Positions 42,674 through 52,037 of a stretch of 64,000 nucleotides of DNA are shown piece by piece. The translations under genes and the position numbers were made by a program. Each line of letters opens with the position of its first letter. The stretch's first letter is position 1. The stretch is from Hyphomicrobiales bacterium. GTDB taxonomy: Bacteria; Pseudomonadota; Alphaproteobacteria; Rhizobiales; Beijerinckiaceae. Location: the NCBI GenBank assembly GCA_028868735.1, contig JAGWTW010000001.1, positions 1-64,000 on the forward strand, written 5' to 3'. Below the pieces are notes generated by a model. The model worked only from the letters and a program-made list of their open reading frames with translations. It searched no databases and was not told where the DNA came from.

Positions 42674-43355
42674 CTCGATTGCCGCCGCTGTTGCGTGCGT
42701 CGCCTTGTCCACCGTCGCGCGGGCTGACGTGCCCGTGCAGGACGTTCCGCGGAACGCGCAGGAGAAGAATATCGCGGACTGTATGACCAAGGCGCGGGTC
42801 TACAGGCAACAGACGCTCAGCCCGCAACAGGGCATCAAGCAGAGCGTCGCCACGCCCGGGGCATCCGGCGTCCCGGTAGCGGGGTCGGCCGACGTATCGG
42901 GGGTGGGCATAAGCGCCCCTTCCTCGGGCCTCGTGTCGGGGATCGACTTCAGCCAGGTTCCGATGATCGCGCCGGGCGGTGGGCAGGGGATCGGCGCCAT
43001 CAATCTGAATGCGGTCGCTCAGGCGGTCGGCGCACTGTCGGCCGTCAGCGGGGCATTGGGCGCCAACAAGAGCAACAACGCCGCCGCGAGCGCCATGATG
43101 GGCATTCTCGCTCTGACCCAGTCCGCTTGGAACCAGAACAGCGGCGCGCGCATCAACAACGGCCTTCTGTGGAACCAGATCATCGCGACGACAAGCCTGA
43201 CAGCGCAGCTCCTCAACCAACGAACCCTGAACATGACGGCCGGCGCGAGTTCCGGCGCCAACGCCCTGACGTTCAATCCCTCGATCGCGACGTTCGTCGG
43301 CGCTCGCGGGGCCACGGACACGAACGCCGTCGCTATCCCCCTGCCGACCAACTGA
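42663..43355 (+). CDS. Secreted type IV secretion-associated protein
   Basis: 230 residues with signal peptide (AAVACVALSTVARA). Body is Ala/Gly/Asn-rich (SAVSGALGANKSNNAAASAM) with one Cys and GLLWNQIIATTSL near the end. It lies between virB4 and virB5, in translational overlap with virB4, where standard virB operons have no such gene. It may be a divergent VirB5-like adhesin subunit or a lineage-specific component. Not recognised. Confidence 0.6.
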   Translation: MLRSSIAAAVACVALSTVARADVPVQDVPRNAQEKNIADCMTKARVYRQQTLSPQQGIKQSVATPGASGVPVAGSADVSGVGISAPSSGLVSGIDFSQVPMIAPGGGQGIGAINLNAVAQAVGALSAVSGALGANKSNNAAASAMMGILALTQSAWNQNSGARINNGLLWNQIIATTSLTAQLLNQRTLNMTAGASSGANALTFNPSIATFVGARGATDTNAVAIPLPTN

Positions 43356-43377
43356 TCGCAGCCCAAGGAGAGGCACT

Positions 43378-44103
43378 ATGACAAGTAAGGCGCTCTATTT
43401 GATCTCGCTGAGTGCTTCGCTGATCTTGGCGGCGAGCGCATTTGCGCAGGTCCCTGTCATCGACAGTGCGACGCTGACGCAGGCGACGCAGACGGCGCAA
43501 CAGACCGCGCAGATCATGCAGACCAACCAGCAAATCCTGCAATACACGCAAGCGACCTACAATGCGGTCACGGGCAATCGCACGACCGGCAGCCTGTCGA
43601 GCATCGGGCTCGGCAGCGGCTTCAGCATGTCGAGCGTGCCGGGGTTGTCCTCGCTGCTCGGCGGCGGAGGCATTTCCATGGGCGGCCTCGGCTCCTACGG
43701 CTCTCTTGCGTCGAGCATCATCAACGGCCTCAACCTTGTGAGAACCCTCACGGGACAGACGTCGACCACGAGTCCGACCGACCAGGCCTATACGGGCGCT
43801 GTCAACACGGCAGCGGCGATCACAGCTGCGGTTGCTGGCGGTCAGGCAGCGCAACAAACACGATCGTCGGCCTTTCAGAGCGCCGGGGGCCAAGTCGGCT
43901 CCGCCCCCGATGTGAAAGGTTCGATCGACCAGAACTCGCAGTTGCAGACCCAGACCGGCCAGACCATCAACGAATTGATCGGGACCGTGACCCTTACCAA
44001 CGCTGCCTTGAACGCGCAGCAACAGCAGGACCTCGCGGCTCAATCGAAGCTGTCGACTATGTGGACCTACGACGCCTCGAGGGCGACGTTGACCGGCAAT
44101 TGA
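43378..44103 (+). CDS. virB5: VirB5-like pilus-tip protein
   Basis: 241 residues: signal peptide ISLSASLILAASAFAQ, then VPVIDSATLTQATQTAQQTA, the helical Gln-rich start of VirB5/TrbJ proteins, a Gly/Ser-rich middle and a helical C-terminus (AQQQQDLAAQSKLSTMWTY). A minor pilin probably involved in recipient contact. AAGGAGAGG precedes the ATG by 7 bases. Confidence 0.75.
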   Translation: MTSKALYLISLSASLILAASAFAQVPVIDSATLTQATQTAQQTAQIMQTNQQILQYTQATYNAVTGNRTTGSLSSIGLGSGFSMSSVPGLSSLLGGGGISMGGLGSYGSLASSIINGLNLVRTLTGQTSTTSPTDQAYTGAVNTAAAITAAVAGGQAAQQTRSSAFQSAGGQVGSAPDVKGSIDQNSQLQTQTGQTINELIGTVTLTNAALNAQQQQDLAAQSKLSTMWTYDASRATLTGN

Positions 44104-44117
44104 ATCCAGAGGAACGC

Positions 44118-44306
44118 ATGAAATTCAGTATGAAAAAGACGGCGGCGGCCGCCGTCCTCGCGGCCGTGCTAGTGAGCTTGTCGGCATGCGCTCACAAGGA
44201 CCTGACGGCGCCCTGCTCTCGTGACGTTTCGCTTTGGCGTTTCGGGTCTGCCTATGCGGCCGGTGCAGCAACCGACTGCGGGCCGCTCTTGCCTGTGAAC
44301 CCGTGA
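44118..44306 (+). CDS. Small lipoprotein (VirB7 position)
   Basis: 62 residues. Lipoprotein signal with lipobox LVSLSAC, then a short mature part with two further Cys (APCSRDV, TDCGPLL). Size and place (between virB5 and virB6, before virB8-B9) fit a VirB7/TrbK-like outer-membrane lipoprotein that stabilises VirB9. AGAGGA precedes the ATG at 44118. Confidence 0.7.
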   Translation: MKFSMKKTAAAAVLAAVLVSLSACAHKDLTAPCSRDVSLWRFGSAYAAGAATDCGPLLPVNP

Positions 44307-44325
44307 CGACGAGGCATGTCCTGAC

Positions 44326-45432
44326 ATGGACATCATTACGCAGCTCTTCCAGAAGATGGATCAGGTGGCCGCTTCCGCTATCCAGCAGATCTACCAGGCG
44401 ATCTCGCAAGGGCTGCTTCCCGTTTTCACGGTCGCTGTGACGATCTACGTCGCCTATTGGGGCTACGAAATGATCTATGGCCGCGCGCCGCTTTCGGCGG
44501 GCGCGTTCATTTGGCGGATCGCGCGCATCGCACTCATCTACGCGCTCGCCTTCGGCTGGAGTGACTTTTCGGCAATCGTCGTCGAAACCTTCACGAAATC
44601 CTCGGATGGAATTGCCTCGGCCGTATGCACAGCCGTCGGCGGGTCGAGCTGCGGTACGCCGGAAACCTCCGTTTCGTCCACGCTCTCGACGCTATTCTCG
44701 AACGCTATGAACGCCGGCAAGATCGTCGCGGCTTCGGGCGGGTGGGGCGCTGCGATCGGCCTTTCGCTTCTGGCGATCGTGCTCCTGATTGCGACCGTGA
44801 TCTTCGTGACGGTTGCGGTAACGCTCGTCATGATCGGAAAGGTGGCGCTTTTCGTACTGCTCGGGATCGCACCGATCTTCATTGCGATGGCGCTCTTCAA
44901 TTTCTCATCCGTCTTGTTCACCGGCTGGCTTCGCACGGTCGCACAATATTCGATCGTCCCGATCATCGTTTATGGAATTCTCGGGTTCCTGCTGACCCTG
45001 ATGAATCAAACGATCGCCAATCTGGGCACGATTACCGACGTGACCTCAGGCATGACTGTCATCGCGCCGTTCCTGATCCTCTGCGGCGTCGGCAGCGCGC
45101 TCCTGCCGCTCGCGCTCTCGATGGCCGCGTCGATCGCCGGCGGCCACGCGCTGCAAAACGTCCGTCCATGGGCATTGGGCCCGCTTGGCATGGCGACGCG
45201 TCTCGCGGGCCGGGGCGCGGCCTTGGGCGCGGTCGGAGCGCTCACCGGCGCAGGCTACGGCTATCGACAGCTCACGAGCCGACAGTCCGCAGGGAGCGCC
45301 ACGATGACGGCGGGCCAGAACACGATGCAGGCCGGCCCTCTCTCTGGCGGCGATCCCCGCGCCGAACAGGTCGCGGCGGCCCTGATCGAAAGCCGCCGCG
45401 CGGACTTGAAAGAGCTTTCCCGAGATAAATAA
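44326..45432 (+). CDS. virB6: VirB6/TrbL-like polytopic membrane protein
   Basis: 368 residues with about six TM helices; family features are the N-terminal AISQGLLPVFTVAVTIYVAYWG, the central pore-type helices (LLAIVLLIATVIFVTVAVTLV) and GHALQNVRPWALGP before a hydrophilic tail. Inner-membrane channel part of the type IV secretion system. It begins 19 bp after the small lipoprotein gene. Confidence 0.88.
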   Translation: MDIITQLFQKMDQVAASAIQQIYQAISQGLLPVFTVAVTIYVAYWGYEMIYGRAPLSAGAFIWRIARIALIYALAFGWSDFSAIVVETFTKSSDGIASAVCTAVGGSSCGTPETSVSSTLSTLFSNAMNAGKIVAASGGWGAAIGLSLLAIVLLIATVIFVTVAVTLVMIGKVALFVLLGIAPIFIAMALFNFSSVLFTGWLRTVAQYSIVPIIVYGILGFLLTLMNQTIANLGTITDVTSGMTVIAPFLILCGVGSALLPLALSMAASIAGGHALQNVRPWALGPLGMATRLAGRGAALGAVGALTGAGYGYRQLTSRQSAGSATMTAGQNTMQAGPLSGGDPRAEQVAAALIESRRADLKELSRDK

Positions 45433-45443
45433 GGACTTTGCGG

Positions 45444-46226
45444 ATGAATGATGCGGAACAGGGCCTCGGCGCCCTGGCAGGCGCCGAGGCCGATGCGCGC
45501 TTGCCACTGGTGAAGGGCGCCTACTACGAGGACGGCGCCCGGTGGGAACGCGACATCTATCGTCGGTTGGAGCTGTCGCGCAATGCGTGGCGCATTGTCT
45601 CGGCGCTGCTCGGGCTCGGCCTGGCCATGGGGCTCGCAGCGCTCTGGCAGCTCGTCCCTCTGAAATCGACCGAGGTCGTGACGCTGGTCGTCGACAAGGG
45701 CACAGGCTTCGTGGAAGTGGCGCGGCCGCTCGAACAGGGCGGCCCGATCTCCGAGCGCGAGGCGATCACGCAAGCCAATATCGTTCGCTACATTCGCGCG
45801 CGCGAAACCTACGATCCGCCGGCCTTGCGGGACAATTTCGAGCTCGCGTCGCTGCTGTCGGCCGGGCAGGCCAGCAAGGACCTGTCGGACCTGTTCGCGC
45901 CCGGCAATGCGGACAATCCCGTGAAGCTATGGGGCGTGACCGGCCGCATCAAAGTCCTCGTGAAAAGCGTCAACTTCCTCACCAGCGGCTGGATGCAGCA
46001 GCCGGGCGCGCCGGCGACCGCGGCTGTGCGCTTCATGACGACGCGAACGACCGATCGCGAGCAAATCGTCCAGCACTGGGCGGCAAACGTGCGCTTCCTG
46101 TACACGCGCGATCCCATGCGAAACGAATGGCGGTTCGATAATCCGCTCGGCTTTCAGGTGATCGAATACCGTAAGGACCAGGAGACGGTGGCGCCTCAGG
46201 CGGTGTCGGGAGCGGTTGGGCAATGA
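45444..46226 (+). CDS. virB8: VirB8-like inner-membrane protein
   Basis: 260 residues: cytoplasmic N-terminus with YYEDGARWERDIYRRLE, one TM helix (IVSALLGLGLAMGLAALWQL), then the periplasmic domain with VVTLVVDKGTGFVEV and IVRYIRARETYDP. It scaffolds the core complex. ATG at 45444 has AAGGA 8 bases upstream. The stop overlaps virB9 by 4 bp. Confidence 0.92.
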   Translation: MNDAEQGLGALAGAEADARLPLVKGAYYEDGARWERDIYRRLELSRNAWRIVSALLGLGLAMGLAALWQLVPLKSTEVVTLVVDKGTGFVEVARPLEQGGPISEREAITQANIVRYIRARETYDPPALRDNFELASLLSAGQASKDLSDLFAPGNADNPVKLWGVTGRIKVLVKSVNFLTSGWMQQPGAPATAAVRFMTTRTTDREQIVQHWAANVRFLYTRDPMRNEWRFDNPLGFQVIEYRKDQETVAPQAVSGAVGQ

Positions 46227-47089
46227 CTCGTCTTCTGACCCTTCTCGCGATCTTCGCGGCGACGCTGGCTTTCCCGGCTCGCGCAGAAATTGCGCCTGCG
46301 CCTGGTCGGTCGGACGCGCGAATCCGGACGGTTCCCTATCAGCGCGACAATGTCGTGAACGTCTGGGGTACGCGCGGCATTACAACAGTCATCGTTCTCG
46401 GCGAGGACGAAAGGATCGAGACGGTCGCGCTCGGCGACTCGCTCGCCTGGCAGGCCGTTCCCGATCAATCCAAGCACTACTTGTTCATCAAGCCTCTCGA
46501 AAAGGACGCGTCCACCAATATGACGGTCGTGACGCGCAAACGAATCTACAGTTTCGTGCTGCGCACGGGCGGCGGTCCCCGGCGGATCGTGTTCAAGGTG
46601 CGTTTCACCTACCCGGATGAAGAGGCCGACGCGCGCCTCATGGCCGCGGCGCGTGAGCGCGCGGCCATGCCGAACATGCGACGGGCGCAAGCCTCGTCGG
46701 TGCAGAACTTCGACTACAGCTACAAGGGGCAGGCGAACGTGAAGCCCGAACACGTCTTCGATGATGGGACGAAGACGTACTTTCGCTTTGCTGGCGAGGT
46801 CCCGGGGATCTTCGTCGTGAACACGGATCGCAGCGAAACGCTCATGAACTATCGCCGCGAGGGCGAAATGATCGTGGTCGACAAGGTGAGCGGACAATGG
46901 ACCATGCGAAACGGCCCCGACACGGCGTGCGTCTTCAATATGCGCGCACAATCGCTGTCCCAGTCGTCCAACGTCGAGAGAGACGTGCAACCTGACATGC
47001 AGCAAATCCATGCTCCCGAAGGCGGCTTCCTGACGCGGCTTCTCGCGGGCGACAGCCAGGCGACTGGCGCACCCACGCCGGAGCGTTGA
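46223..47089 (+). CDS. virB9: VirB9-like core-complex protein
   Basis: 288 residues: signal peptide (LLTLLAIFAATLAFPARA), N-terminal VirB9 domain (IRTVPYQRDNVVNVWGTRGI) and C-terminal outer-membrane domain (PEHVFDDGTKTYFRFAGEVP). With VirB10 and the small lipoprotein it forms the periplasm-spanning ring. ATG overlaps the virB8 stop (ATGA). Confidence 0.92.
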   Translation: MTRLLTLLAIFAATLAFPARAEIAPAPGRSDARIRTVPYQRDNVVNVWGTRGITTVIVLGEDERIETVALGDSLAWQAVPDQSKHYLFIKPLEKDASTNMTVVTRKRIYSFVLRTGGGPRRIVFKVRFTYPDEEADARLMAAARERAAMPNMRRAQASSVQNFDYSYKGQANVKPEHVFDDGTKTYFRFAGEVPGIFVVNTDRSETLMNYRREGEMIVVDKVSGQWTMRNGPDTACVFNMRAQSLSQSSNVERDVQPDMQQIHAPEGGFLTRLLAGDSQATGAPTPER

Positions 47090-47091
47090 AG

Positions 47092-48462
47092 ATGGCGGCC
47101 GATTTCGAAGAAGAAGGCCGGTTGGCGGCGGAGTCTGTCGCACGGCGAACGTCCAACCCGACTGCCGGTCTCGCGGCGATCGCCTTCGTGCTGACCGTCC
47201 TTGTCCTTGGCCTCATGTGGTACACGTCATCGCGCAAGGCGGCGCGTGTCCAGAACGCCGGCGAGGAGTCTTTTGCCACGGCGCGCTTGCAGCCCGGACT
47301 TGTCCCCGAAAGGCTGCCTCCGAAGCCCGACGACAACAAGTTCGTGATTCCGGCGCCGCCGCCGACGCCGCCGGTAGCGGTCTCCCCGCCGGTCGTTTCG
47401 GCCGCGGTCGAGCAGCCTGCCGCCATTCAGCCTGCGCCGGTCGACGACAGCGAGGCGCGGCGGCTCGCCGAAGCCGAGCGACTGCGCAAGGAGGCGGAGG
47501 CGAGGCGTGAAGCGCGCTTGCGGTCGCCGATGCTCGTCGTGAACGACAAGGAGGGTATGGCGAGCGTCGATCCGGCCGCCAAGGTGACGGCTGGCGAAAA
47601 GGATGAGGACTCAAACCGCCGCTTTCTGCAAAACGCCGAGCAGGACGTGACCCGCGCGCGCGCCGTGAAACACAATCGGATCGACGCCCTCGTGCCGCAG
47701 GGGTTCATGATCCGAGGCGTGCTCGAGACCGCGATCCAGTCCGATCTACCGGGCAACGTGCGGGCGACGACGTCGGAGGACGTCTGGTCGTTCGACGGCC
47801 GCCGCATCCTCATTCCGAAGGGCACTATGTTGACCGGCGAATATCGCTCCGGTCTTTCACGCGGGCAGTCCCGCGTGTTCGTAGTCTGGACGCGAATGCT
47901 GCGTCACGACGGCGTGTCGCTGATGCTCGGCTCCTACGGAACCGACGGCCTCGGTCGATCTGGCCTAACAGGCGATGTCGACACACATTTTCTTCAACGC
48001 TTCGGAAATGCGGCGCTGCTGACGATTACGGGAGGCGCGGCGCAGTTCGTCGCCGGCCTCGGCCAGGGCAATCAGACAACGGGGCAGCAGTATGCCCTCG
48101 ATCCGACGACCGGGACGCTCGTGCCGATCTCGGGCTCTCAAAATCAGACTCTGATGGCCGCTCGCCAGGTCGGCGCACAATCGACGTCGCAAGCGATTTC
48201 ACGCATGGCGGAGGAGGCGCTGAAAGATGAAATCCATATTCCGCCGACGATCCATATCGATCAGGGCACACGGATCATCGTCTTCGTCAAGCGCGACCTG
48301 GATTTCTCCGACCTCTACCCCGACCCTGTGAAAGAGGCGCTCTATGAACTCAAGCATCCCCATCAACGAGCGCGGGGCAAAACGGATTCCGCTGTGGGAA
48401 TCGCTCCCGGTGTTCTTTCGGCAGGCGGCGACGCCTATCCGCGGATGGTTGCAAAACCCTGA
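47092..48462 (+). CDS. virB10: VirB10-like core-complex protein
   Basis: 456 residues: one N-terminal TM helix (LAAIAFVLTVLVLGLMWYT), a Pro-rich periplasmic linker (PAPPPTPPVAVSPP) and the C-terminal VirB10 domain (IPKGTMLTGEYRSGL, GSYGTDGLGRSGLTGDVDTH, TRIIVFVKRDLDFSDLY). About 40 residues continue past the usual end (RDLDFSDLY) and overlap virB11 by 119 bp in another frame. The ATG at 47092 lies 2 bp after the virB9 stop. Confidence 0.92.
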   Translation: MAADFEEEGRLAAESVARRTSNPTAGLAAIAFVLTVLVLGLMWYTSSRKAARVQNAGEESFATARLQPGLVPERLPPKPDDNKFVIPAPPPTPPVAVSPPVVSAAVEQPAAIQPAPVDDSEARRLAEAERLRKEAEARREARLRSPMLVVNDKEGMASVDPAAKVTAGEKDEDSNRRFLQNAEQDVTRARAVKHNRIDALVPQGFMIRGVLETAIQSDLPGNVRATTSEDVWSFDGRRILIPKGTMLTGEYRSGLSRGQSRVFVVWTRMLRHDGVSLMLGSYGTDGLGRSGLTGDVDTHFLQRFGNAALLTITGGAAQFVAGLGQGNQTTGQQYALDPTTGTLVPISGSQNQTLMAARQVGAQSTSQAISRMAEEALKDEIHIPPTIHIDQGTRIIVFVKRDLDFSDLYPDPVKEALYELKHPHQRARGKTDSAVGIAPGVLSAGGDAYPRMVAKP

Positions 48463-49411
48463 TGTGATCGAAATCTGCGTCAATCGACCGGGAGAAGTGT
48501 GGGTTGAAAGCCTCGGGAAGCCCGCAATGGAGCGTTTCGAGGTCGCAGACCTCACCGCGGAAGCCGTGGATCGACTTGCGCAGCATGTGGCGGGGTTGAC
48601 GCACCAAAGCGTCAACTCGTCGACGCCGCTGCTGTCGGCCGCGATGCCGCACGGCGAGCGGTTTCAAGGTGTCCTCTCGCCGGCTGCGCCAGCAGGTGGA
48701 GCTTTCTCCATCCGCAAACAAGTGATCGCCAACCTCGATTTGCACGACTACGCCGAACGCGGCGCCTTCGATCATGTGAAGGTCCGGGGGCCAAGCACCC
48801 CTGATCTCGATCATTACCCGGAAGTGGAAACGGAGCTGGCGTCGCTTCTGCGCGATACGACGCGCGACGGCGTTCTCGAGGCCCTGTCCTTCGCGGTCAA
48901 GAACCATGTGACGATGATCATTTCGGGCGGCACCTCGTCCGGAAAGACGACGTTTCTGAACGCGCTGTTGAAGGAAGTGCCGGATACCGAACGCGTCGTC
49001 TCGATCGAGGACACGCGCGAGCTTCAGCCGCCGCAACCCAACTGGCTGTCGCTTCTCGCCTCGAAAGGCGGGCAGGGCATGGCTCAGGTGACGATCCAGG
49101 ACCTGCTCGAAGCAAGCTTGCGTCTTCGCCCCGACAGACTGTTTCTGGGCGAGATACGAGGCGCGGAGGCGGCAACCTTCCTGCAGGCGGTCAACACCGG
49201 CCATCCCGGTTCACTCACCACGCTCCATGCAGACAGCTCCTTCGGGGCGTTCGAACGCCTCGCGCTGATGACGCTGCAATCGGACCTGAAGCTCACCAAG
49301 GCCGAAATCATGGACTACGTCCGGTCCGTCGTGCCCGTCGTCGTCCAGTTACGGCGGCGGCCGACCCGCGGCGTCGCGGAAATCTATTTCCGGGGCTTTC
49401 AGAACGCGTAA
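48344..49411 (+). CDS. virB11: VirB11 hexameric ATPase
   Basis: 355 residues: N-terminal domain (NPDVIEICVNRPGEVWVE), P-loop GGTSSGKTTFLN near residue 196, Asp box SIEDTREL, Walker B LRPDRLFLGEIRGAEA and His box NTGHPGSLTTLHAD. It drives substrate and pilus switching. Starts inside virB10 (119-bp overlap), with a GAAAGAGG RBS 6 bases before the ATG. The family-typical N-terminus begins here, so the overlap is not a start-calling error. Confidence 0.93.
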   Translation: MNSSIPINERGAKRIPLWESLPVFFRQAATPIRGWLQNPDVIEICVNRPGEVWVESLGKPAMERFEVADLTAEAVDRLAQHVAGLTHQSVNSSTPLLSAAMPHGERFQGVLSPAAPAGGAFSIRKQVIANLDLHDYAERGAFDHVKVRGPSTPDLDHYPEVETELASLLRDTTRDGVLEALSFAVKNHVTMIISGGTSSGKTTFLNALLKEVPDTERVVSIEDTRELQPPQPNWLSLLASKGGQGMAQVTIQDLLEASLRLRPDRLFLGEIRGAEAATFLQAVNTGHPGSLTTLHADSSFGAFERLALMTLQSDLKLTKAEIMDYVRSVVPVVVQLRRRPTRGVAEIYFRGFQNA

Positions 49412-49420
49412 GGGCGGAAA

Positions 49421-51796
49421 ATGCGAATAGCGGCGATCGTTCTCGCAGCGGCTCTGGCGCTCCTTGCGGTCGTCGCCATGTGGGAGGCCGCCTATGCACT
49501 GTCGGTCGCATGGGATACGCACAATTGGGCGCTGTGGACCCGTTTCGCGCACGGTCCCGAACCGCTTTTGCCAGTGAAAGCCGCAGCAGCCGAGTGGGCG
49601 AGCCCAGTCGTGAAAAAGCTCGTGGCCCGCGCAGCCCTTGGCGCCATGCTCGCTGTGGCGGTAGGCGGAATGGCGGTGTCGCAAATCGTACAGAACTTTC
49701 GCTCGATGCGGCCCCCGAAGGGAGGCTCCCGACTGGCCACGGCGCGCGATATGCAGAAGGCCGGACTGTTCAACGGGAAACCAGGGTACTCGATCTTTCT
49801 CGGCCGTTTCGATGGAAAGGACGTGCGCTATGCCGGCGACAGTCACATCTACGTCAACGGCCCGACGCGATCTGGTAAGGGCATCGGGTTTGTGCTGCCG
49901 AACGCGCTGGAATGGCGCGGCTCGCTGATCGGCCTCGACATCAAGCGCGAAATGTGGACCGAGATAGGGGCGGCGCGCGCAGCGGCGGGGCAGCAGGTTT
50001 TCATGTATTCGCCGGGCTCGGCGGAAACGCATTGCTGGAACCCGCTCGATCTCGTCTCCCCCTGGCCCGAGCGCGCGACCGACATTGCAAACATCGCGCG
50101 CGGTCTCATTCCGACGCCTGAAACCGGCGATTCCTATTGGGCGGAGACGTCGCGGGGGCTGTTCGCCGGACTCTTGGGGTATGTGCTCGATAGCGACACG
50201 ATGCGAGGCCGCCGCACGATCAAATCGGCGCTCAAGATGATGAGCCGTGGTCGCAGCCTCGCGGCGGTGATGGCCGAAATCATCACGCAAGAGCCCGACT
50301 TGAACGAATTTGTCGTCGACAGATTCAGGCAGCACATCGGGCGCGAAGAAAAGCAGCGGATGTCGTTCGAGGCGCATATAGTGACCGCGCTCGAGGCCTG
50401 GAACAACAAGCTTGTCGACGACGCGACGAGCCGTAGCGATTTCAACATAGCCGATCTGCGCCGAATGCCCTTCACAATTCTGATCGGAACGCCGGTCGGC
50501 AATTTCGGGGCGGTCGAGGCCCTCGTTCGTCTGCTTGTCCAGCAGGTGCATGACGTGCTGCTCAAGCGCCTTCCCGGGGTCGACGAGCCGCACAAGCTGC
50601 TTTTCATGCTCGATGAATTTTACCAGTTCGGACGGATGCCCGAGATCGTAGATCGCGCGCCTCTGGTGGCGGGCTACGGTTTCCAGATCGCCGTGATCGC
50701 GCAGGGCTTGACCCAATTGGATGTGCGCTACGGCAAGCCGACGCGCGACATGCTCGTCGGCAACATGGACATCAAACTCTTGATCGGCGTCGGCGACGAG
50801 ACAACCGCCAAATATTGCGCTGACGAAATCGGCAAGCAGTACGTCCGCCGGGAAGGCTGGGGAACATCGGTCGGTGGCGGCGGGTTTATTGGCGGCGGGT
50901 CTCGCGCGAGCCGCACCACGCAAGGCCGGTGGGAGCTGGAGCCAATCATGGCCGCCGAGACCCTGCGGCGACTGGACGGAAAGAAAGCGGTCCTGCTGGT
51001 GCGCAGTCATCATGCAGCGGTTCTCGACAAGACCAACTTCTTCACCGACGCAGCCTACAAACGAAGAGTCGCGACCGCCGCGCCGTTCAAGCACCGTCTG
51101 ACAATTCCCAATGTAGGCGACAATCGAGCAGCCGAGCATTGGTCTGACCCGATCGCGGATCGGCCGGCAGTCGCGGTGGCCGCCAGGCACGACGCGGCCT
51201 TTGCGCGTGTGATGGCGGCCGCCGAGGCGATATTCTCGAACGCGAACCCGGTCCGATCCGCCTTCGTTTACGCGATGAACGAGACAAGCAATGAGGCCAT
51301 TGCCGAACTCTGCAAGCGCCTTCGCGTGGAGCCGGAAGCAGTCGCCCCGCTCAAAAAGACACGACCTCGAATGTTCGGCGTGGCAGCTTCGAACGTGGAG
51401 CTGACGCAACTATTGCGAAGTGAAATCGTCGCCGCGCGCCACCTTCTCAACGCGCATCGCGCGGAACGTGCGACGATCTTGCCGGCAACTGCATCCTTGG
51501 CGGCGCTGATCGCGGCCTCGTCGCTGGCGACCCCGGCGTTCACTGAGTGGTCGACCGCTCAAGCCGGCGAGACCGCCGGAGCCGGACGCAGCGAACATGG
51601 TCAGGATGTTGTTACGCTGATCTCGGAGATAGCTGACGAAGCCGCCGCGTGGGCGGCAAATGTGAAAGCCGCTGTCGCCACTGTCGCGGATCCGGCCGCA
51701 CGCGAAGCGATCGAATGCCAGCTCGAAGGCTTTCAGTCCTCGGCAGCGCTGTTCCAAGACACCCCCGACGACCTTCCCGCACTCATTGAGGCGTAA
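49421..51796 (+). CDS. virD4: VirD4 coupling protein
   Basis: 791 residues. Two N-terminal TM segments, P-loop GPTRSGKGIGFVLP near residue 145, Walker B LLFMLDEFYQFGRMP near 395 and the TraG/VirD4 block GYGFQIAVIAQGLTQLD. It brings the relaxase-DNA complex to the channel. A longer than usual C-terminal tail (about 200 residues, Ala-rich, helical) may recognise substrate. It directly follows virB11 (9 bp), but no relaxase gene is in the window. Confidence 0.93.
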   Translation: MRIAAIVLAAALALLAVVAMWEAAYALSVAWDTHNWALWTRFAHGPEPLLPVKAAAAEWASPVVKKLVARAALGAMLAVAVGGMAVSQIVQNFRSMRPPKGGSRLATARDMQKAGLFNGKPGYSIFLGRFDGKDVRYAGDSHIYVNGPTRSGKGIGFVLPNALEWRGSLIGLDIKREMWTEIGAARAAAGQQVFMYSPGSAETHCWNPLDLVSPWPERATDIANIARGLIPTPETGDSYWAETSRGLFAGLLGYVLDSDTMRGRRTIKSALKMMSRGRSLAAVMAEIITQEPDLNEFVVDRFRQHIGREEKQRMSFEAHIVTALEAWNNKLVDDATSRSDFNIADLRRMPFTILIGTPVGNFGAVEALVRLLVQQVHDVLLKRLPGVDEPHKLLFMLDEFYQFGRMPEIVDRAPLVAGYGFQIAVIAQGLTQLDVRYGKPTRDMLVGNMDIKLLIGVGDETTAKYCADEIGKQYVRREGWGTSVGGGGFIGGGSRASRTTQGRWELEPIMAAETLRRLDGKKAVLLVRSHHAAVLDKTNFFTDAAYKRRVATAAPFKHRLTIPNVGDNRAAEHWSDPIADRPAVAVAARHDAAFARVMAAAEAIFSNANPVRSAFVYAMNETSNEAIAELCKRLRVEPEAVAPLKKTRPRMFGVAASNVELTQLLRSEIVAARHLLNAHRAERATILPATASLAALIAASSLATPAFTEWSTAQAGETAGAGRSEHGQDVVTLISEIADEAAAWAANVKAAVATVADPAAREAIECQLEGFQSSAALFQDTPDDLPALIEA

Positions 51797-52037
51797 CGAG
51801 GGGCATTTTAGCGCTGTCTCCCCCTGACCCAACCCGATCGTTTGCTCATTCTGCTTTCAGGTCTTCTGCATTTGCGTAGGTCTGTCGCCCGTGCTCGGTA
51901 TAGAACCATCGCCAGTGCTCACGCTGGGCGTTGTGGGCGACAGGCGCACTCTAGACCAGCGAGTGCGCGTTGCGCGCGTCGCGTCAAGGCGGCACGATGG
52001 CTGGTCCGTCGCATGGGCGGCGCGCAGGCGGAAAGTG

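Noticed and set aside
49349-51409. 686-codon open frame on the minus strand opposite virD4
   Set aside because: It mirrors the high-GC virD4 codons, contains no domain pattern, and virD4 has clear Walker motifs and context.
51891-52037. N-terminal extension of the plus-strand methyltransferase
   Set aside because: The added 49 residues are Arg/Val-rich with no family similarity; the ATG at 52038 fits the family length better.
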